Source of the DNA: Stenotrophomonas maltophilia
Lineage (GTDB): Bacteria; Pseudomonadota; Gammaproteobacteria; Xanthomonadales; Xanthomonadaceae
DNA length: 64,000 nt
Assembly: GCF_003970865.1 (NCBI RefSeq)
Contig: NZ_RXLZ01000002.1
Span: forward strand, 1-64,000
Direction of reading: 5' to 3'
The notes beneath the pieces were generated by a model. It did not search any database. It was not told the DNA's origin and was given only the letters and a program-made list of their open reading frames with translations. Made by a program: the position numbers and the translations under genes. The stretch's first letter is position 1. Every line of letters starts with the position of its first letter. Below are positions 18,154-25,685 of this stretch, piece by piece.

Positions 18154-18173
18154 ATCTTTTTCCAGCACCTGCA

Positions 18174-18275
18174 TCAACGCTTTGAGCGCAGCTTTCTCAA
18201 GCTGAGCACGATGTCCGCAAAGCCATAAAGGAACGGTGCAGCAAGAAGCGCGGAGACGCCTGATCCCAAAAGCCA
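18174..18275 (-). pseudogene. C-terminal fragment of a small membrane protein
   Basis: On the minus strand this reads SGVSALLAAPFLYGFADIV then LSLRKLRSKR and a stop at 18174-18176. That is a hydrophobic segment followed by a basic tail. No start is present, and the sequence joins the IS-like fragment at about 18280. It looks like the broken end of a phage or island membrane protein; the family is not identified. Confidence 0.35.
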
Positions 18276-18284
18276 GGGAAGGGT

Positions 18285-18398
18285 TCACCCCCGTTTTCAC
18301 GGACACTTACAAGAAGGCCGATTCAGGCCATGAGGAGTGTTCATGTCAAAGCGTAGGAAGTTCAGTGCCGAGTTCAAGCGCGGTGCGGTTGAGTACGC
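18285..18398 (+). mobile_element. IS3-family remnant: left end plus start of orfA
   Basis: It contains a terminal-like TTCACCCCCGTTTTCACGGA followed by ATG at 18343 encoding MSKRRKFSAEFKRGAVEYA, the start of an IS3-type OrfA transposase (KRRKFSAEFK). The frame is cut after about 19 codons and runs into DUF927 sequence, so only the first ~115 bases of the element survive. Confidence 0.6.
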
Positions 18399-19178
18399 AA
18401 GGGCGCCGAGGGCAAGACCAAGGGCAACAAGGACGCCGCCGACAGCGCCAGTGGCGGTGCTGCGCGGGCCCACTATCAGCTCAACGAGACCGGCGTGTAC
18501 TACGTCGGTGTCACCGAGGATGGCGACTTGGCCGAACCGGTGTTCGTCTGCTCGCCGTTGAAGGTCGAGGCCAAGACCCAACAGGACAGCCCGACGCTGA
18601 CCGCCCAACTGCGCGAATCCACCGACCGATTCCTGGCCACCTATGTGCCCGAGGACGCCTCGGGTGAAGTGCGCCGCGTGGCCGAGCGCTTTGCTGTTGT
18701 CGCCTTTGCCGGGGAGTTGGCCAGCAGCTGCCGCCACCGCATCACCGGCTGACCTAAGGGTGAGGCCACACGCGGTGTCGCCGCGTGCTTCCAGGCTTGG
18801 CTGCAACGTCGGGGCGGCTCGGGTAGCGCCGATACCGATGCGCTGCTCTCACGCGTACGTGCGTTCTTCGAGGCCCATGGCGAGAGTCGATTGGAGCCGC
18901 TGCGCTACGCGCAGGAAGCACCACCGGTGCGCGACCGAGCAGGCTTCCGCCGCTTCGATGAGGTGGGTGTCACCGAATACCTGGTGCTACCTGAAGCACT
19001 GAAACGGGAGTTGTGTGCGGGCTTCGATCCTCGCCAGGCCACCCGTGAGCTCATCGCAGCGGGTTGGCTCAAACCCGGCTCCGATGGCAAGGCATCTCAG
19101 TCTGTGCGTGTTCCAAGCCTTGGCTCTATGCGTCTGTATGTCTTTGACAGTCGCAAGGTTCATGACGGCGCGCTGTAG
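18399..19178 (+). pseudogene. DUF927-type phage/island helicase, truncated with internal stop
   Basis: This is the C-terminal part of a DUF927 protein, a superfamily of phage- and island-borne primase/helicase-like proteins. One frame runs from GAEGKTKGNKDAADSASGG to RLYVFDSRKVHDGAL. It is interrupted by an in-frame TGA at 18750-18752, in ITG-stop-PKGEATRG, where homologues as I recall them have Trp; a TGG to TGA change explains it. The N-terminal two thirds are missing, replaced by the IS fragment. It therefore cannot be functional. Confidence 0.65.
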
Positions 19179-19180
19179 GT

Positions 19181-20188
19181 CGCGCCGTCCTTCCCACACC
19201 TCGCTGGCACAACGTCGGCGAGGGCGATGCCGCCGCTGCACGCCAGCAGTGGGGTGCGAAGCTGCGCGAGAGCGATGGCACGCTGACCCGCGACATTCAG
19301 AAGCTGCGCGCGAATGAGCGTTCGGCACTCTCACTGGCCGAGGAATATGAGGCGATGGAGGGTGAGATTGCGGCCGAGCTGCCGCGCCTGGAACTGGAAT
19401 TGGCCGAGGTGGCGGGTCATTGCATCGGCGCTAGCAGCGCCGTCACCTGGGAAGTGGCCGATCAGGCCTACGAGCAGTTGCTGGCACAGGCTGGGGACAG
19501 CCTGGGGCGGCAACTCTCGCACTCCGGGCGGCTGTTGCAGCTGCACCCGCTGATGGCGCAGTACATGCGCCGTGGCGTGGATCCAGGTGTGTTCTTCCAG
19601 GTGCGAGCTGGGCGGGCCGAGCATGAATTTGCACCTGGCTCGGTGCACCAGCTGCGCGAGGCCGATACCGATCAGGAAATCTACGGGTTGCCGGAGTGGT
19701 TGGCCGTGGTGCAGTCGGCGCTGCTGAACGAATCGGCCACGTTGTTCCGCCGCAGGTACTACACCAACGGCTCGCACGCCGGGTTTATCCTCTACATGAC
19801 CGATCCGCAGCCGGAGGGTATGGACGTGGACGCCTTGCGTGAGGCGCTGCGAGACTCGCGTGGGCCGGGCAATTTCCGCAACCTGTTCGTGCATTCGCCC
19901 AATGGCAAGAAGGATGGCTTGCAGCTGATCCCGATCAGCGAAGTGGCGGCCAAGGATGAGTTCACCGGCATCAAGCGTGTGACTCGTGATGACATTCTGG
20001 CCGCGCTGCGCATCCCCCCGCAGCTGTTGGGTATCGTCCCGCAGAATGCCGGTGGATTCGGCTCGATTCGGGATGCGGCCACGGTTTGGGCGTCGATGGA
20101 ACTGGCACCCCTGCAATCGCGCATGGCCATGGTCAACGAATGGATCGGCGAGGAGGTCATTGCGTTTGCTCCATTCGCGGTCGAGTAA
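19181..20188 (+). pseudogene. Fused phage remnant: coiled-coil protein joined to portal (GpQ-like) C-terminus
   Basis: One open frame with no convincing start. The first ~120 codons are a Glu/Ala/Leu-rich coiled coil (KLRESDGTLTRDIQKLRANE). From about 19605 the frame becomes a P2-type portal protein: EHEFAPGSVHQLREADTDQE, IYGLPEWLAVVQSALLNESA, RRYYTNGSHAGFILY, GPGNFRNLFVH and RIPPQLLGIVPQNAGGFG. The natural portal N-terminus is missing, so a deletion has fused two prophage genes in frame. No other head or tail genes remain. Confidence 0.65.
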
Positions 20189-20313
20189 ACACCAGCCCGG
20201 CGAACGGGATTGCCAGCAATGCTGGCCAAGGGCCACTAGGTCCTGAAATGGCGCTGGCCTTTCAAGGCGGGAGGCTGTCAGTCGGCAGGTGATTCCGGCG
20301 ACCCCGTGATAAC

Positions 20314-20343
20314 CACAAGCCGCCCATTGGGCGGCTTGTTCTT
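20314..20343 (+). terminator. Strong hairpin terminator after the portal remnant
   Basis: AAGCCGCCC and GGGCGGCTT pair around ATT and are followed by GTTCTTT. It is a relic of the prophage transcription unit, and marks the edge between phage debris and the Rhs cargo. Confidence 0.7.
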
Positions 20344-20469
20344 TGGTGCAAACGAAATCACGAAAGAGTTCGCACCTAAGACCTTCGATGCGCGTCCTTC
20401 GCGACATTTTCAATGTACTAAATTTTCAATGTACTAAAGGGATGCAAAATCTGATAGTTCCCTCTCGAA

Positions 20470-20769
20470 TCATGCGGTCTTTCTCAAAAAGATCCAAAAG
20501 GCATCCCGTGCAGGAAGGCTGGCCTGCCTGGAAATAACGACCTTGTGAGAGATGTCGAAATTGCTTGGGAAGTCAGCAAGGACTTCCGTCTCAATGCAGG
20601 AAATGTCTTCCGCTCTGGAAGCGGGAAGCGCGGAATCCACAACAAACGTCAACTGGAACTTGCTTTCGCCGTCAATTTCGCAAGAAACAGCAACAAGCTC
20701 TGGAAACACTTCTCCAAGAAGCGCTCTGCTCACGCTAAGTATTACATCGGATCGCAAGCTACTGTTCAT
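20470..20769 (-). CDS. Putative immunity protein for the Ntox50-like Rhs toxin
   Basis: A 99-residue acidic protein whose ATG (20769) overlaps the toxin stop in an ATGA arrangement. It has an alpha/beta pattern, with PELVAVSCEIDGESKFQLTF and ISCIETEVLADFPSNFDIS. Position directly behind the toxin, small size and acidity fit a cognate immunity protein. It should act in the cytoplasm, as it has no signal peptide. I recognise the general look of polymorphic-toxin immunity proteins but not a named family. Confidence 0.65.
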   Translation of the reverse strand: MNSSLRSDVILSVSRALLGEVFPELVAVSCEIDGESKFQLTFVVDSALPASRAEDISCIETEVLADFPSNFDISHKVVISRQASLPARDAFWIFLRKTA

Positions 20770-21749
20770 GGATCTGGCCTTGAAGGAACGATGTGAATCC
20801 CATCCTTTCCGTAGTGAATTATGGCGTTTGTCGTCGGTGTGGCATTGCCGGCCGGGTCAACGTAGGACCCGACCTCTTGGCCAAAACTCACCCGCTCCTT
20901 GGAGCCTGGGAGGCCAACGTCAACCTTTCCCACCTGCTGCCCAGTGCCAGCGCTCCTTCCAAGTTCGCTAGGATTTCCTGTTAGAACACTTCTGCCAGGA
21001 ATGTAGTTGTTGTGTCCAACCAAGTGCTTTCCCTGCTGTCCCAAGTTGATCTTGGGTGAAGGGCCGAGCATGGGGCCTGCACCTGATTTTCCATGAGTGA
21101 GCGCGCCGACGACTACAACCGCAGCAAGCGTTGTCACTGCCTGCTGGGAATAATTTCCCGTATCAACAAAATTCCCGACTGCCTGGCCAAGCGCGGCGCC
21201 TTCCATAGCACCACTTCCCGTGGTCAGCACCGCCGCTTCGCCGCCAGCCCATACGCGCATTGAGTTCGGGTCGTTGCGCAGCATGTACCCCACCGAAGCG
21301 CCATAAGACATTTCGCATGAACGGCACTCCTGCCGGCCGTCTGGGTCTTTGAAAGTATAGGGGTTGTTCGCGGCATACTTGTAGCGATTGAAGTTCGCCC
21401 CTACATTAACATCAGGTCCGACGGGATCAGTGGACAGGAATCGTCCGATCATCGGATCGTAATACCGCTGCTGCATGTAACTCAGCCCCGTGGCAGCGTC
21501 GCTCACGTGCCCTGTGTATCCCGGCCCATCCGCAACCTGCCCGCCGACAACGCCGCCATAGGGTTCGTAGTCATAGCGCTTGATCACGTTGCCGCTTTCA
21601 TCGGTTTCGGCAACGACCGAGCCAAGGGCGTCGGTGTGGATGTAGGTGACCGTCTGAGCAGTTGCGATTAGCGGCAGTGCCAAACCCACCAACAGCAGCC
21701 AGCAGAGCCAGGCGCCGACGACGCTCAGCTTACCGAAATACGTTCTCAT
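20766..21749 (-). CDS. Short secreted Rhs protein with Ntox50-like C-terminal toxin domain
   Basis: A 327-residue protein. ATG at 21749, with AAAGGGG upstream, gives a signal peptide or anchor (WLCWLLLVGLALPLIATAQ). It is followed at once by the end of an Rhs repeat (YIHTDALGSVVAETD) and the core signature MQQRYYDPMIGRFLSTDPVG...NRYKYAANNP. After the Gly/Ala-rich linker the last ~90 residues read QGKHLVGHNNYIPGRSVL, ELGRSAGTGQQVG, VSFGQEVGSYVDP and IIHYGKDGIHIVPSRP, the pattern of polymorphic toxin type 50 (Ntox50, a predicted RNase). It lacks the large Rhs cage, so this is a minimal tip with its own signal. Confidence 0.8.
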   Translation of the reverse strand: MRTYFGKLSVVGAWLCWLLLVGLALPLIATAQTVTYIHTDALGSVVAETDESGNVIKRYDYEPYGGVVGGQVADGPGYTGHVSDAATGLSYMQQRYYDPMIGRFLSTDPVGPDVNVGANFNRYKYAANNPYTFKDPDGRQECRSCEMSYGASVGYMLRNDPNSMRVWAGGEAAVLTTGSGAMEGAALGQAVGNFVDTGNYSQQAVTTLAAVVVVGALTHGKSGAGPMLGPSPKINLGQQGKHLVGHNNYIPGRSVLTGNPSELGRSAGTGQQVGKVDVGLPGSKERVSFGQEVGSYVDPAGNATPTTNAIIHYGKDGIHIVPSRPDP

Positions 21750-22535
21750 CCCCTTTCGGCGCGCCGACGCGCGGCACGCAATTCCCCCAAGCCGTTCCAT
21801 CCTTCCATTCCCTTTGAAAGAACCTTTCGGCAAGACCCCGTCTTCATATCACAGTCCCCGATGCCTTGACGACCGAGGTCGGCGCCTGGGGCGGGTGGGC
21901 GGATCTTCGAGGTCGCGTCGCGGTGGGCAGGCTGTAACACCGGTAACACCTGTGTTACACCGTGGCCGGGATCGGCGAGGGTGGCGTAACTGCTTGAATT
22001 AAATTGCATATCCGACTGGCGTAACACCTGCCACACTTGTAACACCGAAAAACATCAATGTCGGAAACTGTTACTGGAATGTGGGTGTCAGTCTGACGAC
22101 AGAGATGGCTGGAAGGCACTGTGGCACAAGGCATTTCAAGGAAGCTGTTGGCAAATCTGGCAGTGCGCTGCTCGCCACACGTTTTCTGTTTCAGACCCTC
22201 AATTCATAGCCTTCCTGAAACACTGTCAGTAGTAGGAGTTTTCTTCTTGGACACTGTTGGACGCCATGTTTTCGCTTCTTCCTGGTGTCTGCGAATTTGG
22301 CTCCCACTCGGTGGCTGATGCCCCTGCCAGATACCCCCTTTGGTGCAGGGTTTCGCAGGTAGTTAGATGCCCCCTCAATGTCATCCATAGCCTTGCTGGG
22401 CCTACTCCTGGCCTTTGTGCAGGTGGTGCAGGAAAAGCACCCTATGAAGTGCGCAGGCGTGGCGGGGAGACGAGTGCGCACGCCGGGGTACGCACGGCGC
22501 TGGGCCCTGCGCCCTCCCATCTGCTCCACTGCCTC
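21750..22535. other. Gene-poor 0.8-kb region with repeated GTAACACC motifs
   Basis: No open frame here has a credible start, codon pattern or homology. GTAACACC occurs directly at 21934, 21943, 22021 and 22039, and inverted as GTGTTAC at 21952, with a shorter GTAAC at about 21986. The rest has irregular base composition. It may be an old replication or control region of the element. Confidence 0.5.
21934..22046. repeat. Iteron-like GTAACACC cluster
   Basis: There are four direct copies of the 8-mer and one inverted copy within 113 bases, next to an AT-richer stretch (TTGAATTAAATTGCAT at about 21994). Direct short repeats beside AT-rich DNA are typical of replication-initiator or ParB-like binding sites. 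No initiator gene is recognisable beside it. Confidence 0.5.
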
Positions 22536-22811
22536 TCAACCGCTTCTACGGGCCGCTGACGCGCAGCGCGTAGCAGCTCCTGGCGTTGGTGGTTTGGGCA
22601 GCGATTCAATGGCCGCCAAGGCTTCTTGCCCTGACAGGTATTGAATGCAAGTCAGGAAGGACCATTGGAGGCCCACTTCCTCGCGCAAGCGCCTGCCGGC
22701 GGCCTTCTCGTCCAATCGGCCCTCGGCACTGTCCAGCAGCACGTGGGCGGCCGCGATGGCCTTGTCTTGCGGCGAGAGCCGGCTCTTCTTTTTGGGGAAC
22801 AGGCCGCGCAT
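22536..22811 (-). CDS. Uncharacterised 91-residue protein cotranscribed with the H-NS-like gene
   Basis: Starts MRGLFPKKKSRLSPQDKAI, two bases after the stop of the H-NS-like gene, so it is probably in the same operon. It has a basic start, an Ala-rich helical middle (AIAAAHVLLDSAEG) and a low-complexity Pro/Ala/Arg end. It has no recognised domain. A helper of the nucleoid protein is possible but unproven. Confidence 0.5.
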   Translation of the reverse strand: MRGLFPKKKSRLSPQDKAIAAAHVLLDSAEGRLDEKAAGRRLREEVGLQWSFLTCIQYLSGQEALAAIESLPKPPTPGAATRCASAARRSG

Positions 22812-22813
22812 GA

Positions 22814-23332
22814 TCAGGCCTTCTTGCTGGCCTTCTTGGCGACGGCTTTCTTCGCAAGTTTCTTGACGGCCTTCTGGGCGGCCTTCTTCACCGGCTTGCC
22901 CGCCTTCTTGGCCACCCTGGCGGGAGCTTTCTTCACCGTCCCATCAGCCGACGGGAACTTCGCTCCTGGGTTGGCTTGAGCCCACGCCTTGCCCTCGGCG
23001 GACTTGGCCCATGCGGTGAAGGCCTTGGGGGCCAAACCCCGACCAGCCCACGTCTCACCGGAAGGAAGGCGATACTTCGGCGCCACCTTGCCAAGCTTGC
23101 GCCCCTTGAGGGGACCTGCGGCAGCCTTGGTGGCACGCGCCGGCTTGGCGTCGATCGTTTCTCCGATGAGCTTGGCCACCTGCCGCCGCTGGGCCGGACT
23201 GAGGACCTTCGCATATTTCTGCAGGACCGCCAGGGCTTTGGGCACCTCACCGTCGCGCTTCTCGACCAGCTTCTTCTGGGCTTCGAGCTGTTTGATTTCG
23301 GCGTTAAGGGACTTCAGGGTGGTCAGGGCCAA
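22814..23332 (-). CDS. H-NS-family protein with histone-H1-like lysine tail
   Basis: A 172-residue DNA-binding protein. It has an N-terminal coiled coil for oligomerisation (about residues 1-65: LNAEIKQLEAQKKLVEKRDG), then the H-NS DNA-binding core PKYRLPSGETWAGRGLAPK (about residues 85-103), and a C-terminal ~50-residue tail of Lys/Ala/Pro repeats (KKAPARVAKKAGKPVKKAAQ) like histone H1. It would silence AT-richer foreign DNA and compact it. Its place on the island suggests it masks the island's own genes. No exact counterpart is recalled. Confidence 0.75.
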   Translation of the reverse strand: MALTTLKSLNAEIKQLEAQKKLVEKRDGEVPKALAVLQKYAKVLSPAQRRQVAKLIGETIDAKPARATKAAAGPLKGRKLGKVAPKYRLPSGETWAGRGLAPKAFTAWAKSAEGKAWAQANPGAKFPSADGTVKKAPARVAKKAGKPVKKAAQKAVKKLAKKAVAKKASKKA

Positions 23333-23436
23333 GGGAGGACTCCATTAGGGAATCCAAAGGTTATAGCCGATCCCCCTGAAGTCTTCCAACCTGAACGCCT
23401 CTTCTAGATGTCGTGCGTCCTTGACCCTGCAACAGA

Positions 23437-23850
23437 TCAAGAGGCCGGCAGGAGCGCCACGTAGATCTTCGTTCCCTTCGGAAGGGAGGCCCGCACCTTG
23501 CCGACCATCTTGCCTTTCTTCAAGTCAAACCAGGGGTCCATGTAACCCCCTGGGACCTTGAGGACGTAATGAAAATCGCGGTAGCGAACTCTGCTGTAGA
23601 TACACAGGATGGTGCCGTCAGGAACTGGCGAAGAGGGGTTCCAGTCGGCAATCAGCTTCTTTCCCCTTCTAAAGAGGGCGTTGGCTATCTCATCGATTTC
23701 AAACCCATAGGGCTTCTCTGACACCGACAGCCCCTTCTCCTTCTCCAGCCATCTTTTCGCTCGCGCATACGGAATGGCCATGAGAGAGGCCACGCAGGCG
23801 GCTGCGCAGCCCCATAGATCTTCCTGCGACACCTCTTGGTATTGATGCAT
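23437..23850 (-). CDS. Papain-like cysteine peptidase-fold protein
   Basis: A 137-residue protein with the layout of a C39/papain-like peptidase domain. Q9 and C15 lie in SQEDLWGCAAACVASLMA, H94 in YRDFHYVLKV and D105 in GGYMDPWF, forming a plausible Cys-His-Asp triad with oxyanion Gln. There is no signal peptide, so it is cytosolic or secreted by another route. It stands alone, with no transporter nearby. It may be a toxin-like protease, a peptide-processing enzyme or an inactive relative. Confidence 0.6.
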   Translation of the reverse strand: MHQYQEVSQEDLWGCAAACVASLMAIPYARAKRWLEKEKGLSVSEKPYGFEIDEIANALFRRGKKLIADWNPSSPVPDGTILCIYSRVRYRDFHYVLKVPGGYMDPWFDLKKGKMVGKVRASLPKGTKIYVALLPAS

Positions 23851-23957
23851 GTCCGTTGAGTCCTTAAGAGGACAACCCGACGTCAGCGCGCGTCCTTTTC
23901 AGCCACAATGGTCCAGACCACGCTGACCACACCGGGCTTCGCTGGATCCAATGAGCT

Positions 23958-24179
23958 TTAGGGAAACACGGAAACCACTCGCCAACCCTTCGCGTAGAGC
24001 TGCGCGACGGTCACCGCTCCGGTCGTCTTGCAGCGGAACACCGTGGCGTCCTCGAAAGGCTTCATGATGCCAGCAGGTGTGTTCTGGCTATCTGCCAAGC
24101 ACACCTCCCCCTGACCCGCCCAAGCATGACCACAAACGGCTAGCAGAGCGCCAGCCAACCACATGCTCTTCCTTTGCAT
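23958..24179 (-). CDS. Small secreted protein of unknown function
   Basis: 73 residues with a clear signal peptide (MWLAGALLAVCGHAWAG, cleavage near residue 22). The mature part is about 50 residues with two cysteines (EVCLAD and VFRCKT) and a hydrophobic C-terminus (LYAKGWRVVSVFP). It is likely periplasmic with one disulphide. Family not recognised. Confidence 0.55.
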   Translation of the reverse strand: MQRKSMWLAGALLAVCGHAWAGQGEVCLADSQNTPAGIMKPFEDATVFRCKTTGAVTVAQLYAKGWRVVSVFP

Positions 24180-24566
24180 ATGCGTCCCCTGTAGACCGCC
24201 GAACTAGGCGGCTTGGACACGTTAAAGCATTTTCTAGCTTTAATGCTACAAGCTATTTGGACTAAATGTCTTGCCAGGAGAACTGCCCGCCCCACGCCCA
24301 AGTCCGCAGGTGACGCGGCGACATTGCATGCATTGAGACGCGTGGATCATAACCACCCGACGGATGAGCACCGCCACGCTCACGCCTTGACGTCTCGCCG
24401 CCGCCCAGGATCACCCTCCTTTCTGGAATACGTCTGCATTCCTACTCCCCCTGCAAACAGAGAGCGGCGCGGTGTCCAGTGCTTCGGGACGGCTAAACTC
24501 AGAATCTGCGGCCTCTGGCCGACAGATTAAAAAAGCCTACGTCCTCCACCGACTTTGAAGGCACCC
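24180..24566. other. Intergenic region, no gene seen
   Basis: Nearly 390 bases between divergent small genes. It has an AT-rich stretch with a weak inverted repeat (AGCATT...AATGCT around 24226-24247) that could hold promoters for the secreted protein or the downstream HEPN-like gene. No credible open frame. Confidence 0.4.
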
Positions 24567-25043
24567 ATGCCCGTCTCTGATCCCCTCGCGTTCGACCTGC
24601 TGCGGGCGTTCGCGCAGCTGGAGTTTCGCCTCAAGAACGATCCAGGCTTTCTTCGCGCCGGTCCCTACCGAATGGCCCAGGTGAACTGGCCCGCGGTGGA
24701 TGAAGCGGTGTCACGGCTGGACGACTCACTCTTCTTCGATCGGGTGTCGGACAGCACGCGCGAGCAAATCCTCTCACCTCCGCGTGACCGCCCGATGGTC
24801 CAGGAGGTGGCGGTGGTCAACGGCCTCAACCGCGCGGTCTTTCAGCGCCTGTCCCTTCAGCAGTCCAATGCCGGTGCTTTGGTCGAAGCGGCACGCCGGG
24901 TGCGCAACAACCTCTTCCACGGGGGCAAGGAAGAGCCGCATTTGGGCGATGATGACGAGTGGGCCGCCGCCGCACTGGACGTGGCCGAGTGCCTGCTTCA
25001 CCTGCTGAACTATGGAACGCTTAGATCGGGGGTAGGCCCGTGA
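24567..25043 (+). CDS. HEPN-like protein (candidate toxin RNase)
   Basis: A 158-residue helical protein. It contains RRVRNNLFHGGK near residues 110-121, matching the HEPN RNase motif R-x4-H (R113, H118) with the common RNxxFHG form. The ATG at 24567 is preceded by GAAGG, and an earlier TTG is less likely. HEPN proteins cut RNA or act as scaffolds in toxin-antitoxin and defence systems. The next gene downstream on the same strand encodes a minimal nucleotidyltransferase, the usual antitoxin partner, though the gap of about 165 bases is wide for such pairs. Confidence 0.65.
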   Translation: MPVSDPLAFDLLRAFAQLEFRLKNDPGFLRAGPYRMAQVNWPAVDEAVSRLDDSLFFDRVSDSTREQILSPPRDRPMVQEVAVVNGLNRAVFQRLSLQQSNAGALVEAARRVRNNLFHGGKEEPHLGDDDEWAAAALDVAECLLHLLNYGTLRSGVGP

Positions 25044-25208
25044 GGGAGATGGGACGCCCATGCTTTACCTGAAGACCGAATAGCTTGTCGCCGGCATACA
25101 TCGCCCGACCGGTAAGCTGCTGCGCGCGCGGCAGCAGATCCAAGAGCACGCATCATGGGATGATAGAGTCCGCCCCGGCTGGACAGCAGATCTGACATTG
25201 GAGTTGCA

Positions 25209-25547
25209 ATGGACCTAGAAGTGATCGAAGCAGTGCTGCTGAAATGGGCTCGCCAAGAACCTATCATCGCGAAGATCCACTTGTTCGGGAGCCGACTAAG
25301 AGGCGATCATCGCCCCGACAGCGACATTGACATCGCGGTGGCGCTTGATCTTTCAGCGGCACCAGGAGTCGACTTTAGCGATGGGTTCGCGACCTTCAGC
25401 CGATACTCCGAGCAATGGGAGGCCGAACTAGCGCAACGACTGCCCATCCCGGTTGACTTGGAGTTCTACCATGGCCCCGAGGAAACCCCGATCCTCCATG
25501 CGGGGCTCGAACGGTCGGGAAAGCTCATCTACGAAAAGTTTCGTTAG
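25209..25547 (+). CDS. Minimal nucleotidyltransferase (MNT) domain protein, candidate antitoxin
   Basis: A 112-residue nucleotidyltransferase of the DNA-polymerase-beta/MNT type. LFGSRLRGDHRPDSDIDIAV gives the G27-S28 motif and catalytic D39-x-D41, and a further acidic residue is in PVDLEFY. GGAG precedes the ATG. In known HEPN-MNT pairs the MNT enzyme adds AMP to the HEPN toxin and blocks it, so this gene is a plausible antitoxin for 24567-25043. A substrate-adding resistance enzyme is less likely at this size. Confidence 0.75.
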   Translation: MDLEVIEAVLLKWARQEPIIAKIHLFGSRLRGDHRPDSDIDIAVALDLSAAPGVDFSDGFATFSRYSEQWEAELAQRLPIPVDLEFYHGPEETPILHAGLERSGKLIYEKFR

Positions 25548-25685
25548 AACATCGCGCTCCGGAGCACCTAACGCCGCCGCCCCAGCCCCGACTTCCGCCC
25601 TGAGCCACGAGCGCTTCGATTCCACCATTTCACTTTTTCGATGGAACCAAGCGCTCACCCGGGCTACTCAAAGAGACAACACCGG

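Noticed and set aside
18285..18560. Complete small transposase gene from the ATG at 18337 or 18343
   Set aside because: Only the first ~19 codons match an IS3 OrfA; the rest is out-of-frame DUF927 sequence.
18020..20343. Intact prophage
   Set aside because: Only fragments of a DUF927 gene, a portal and a coiled-coil gene remain. There are no capsid, tail or lysis genes.
22191..22529. Minus-strand frame of about 112 codons in the gene-poor region
   Set aside because: Arg/Cys-rich low-complexity sequence, no ribosome site and no recognisable domain. A decayed gene is possible but not supported.
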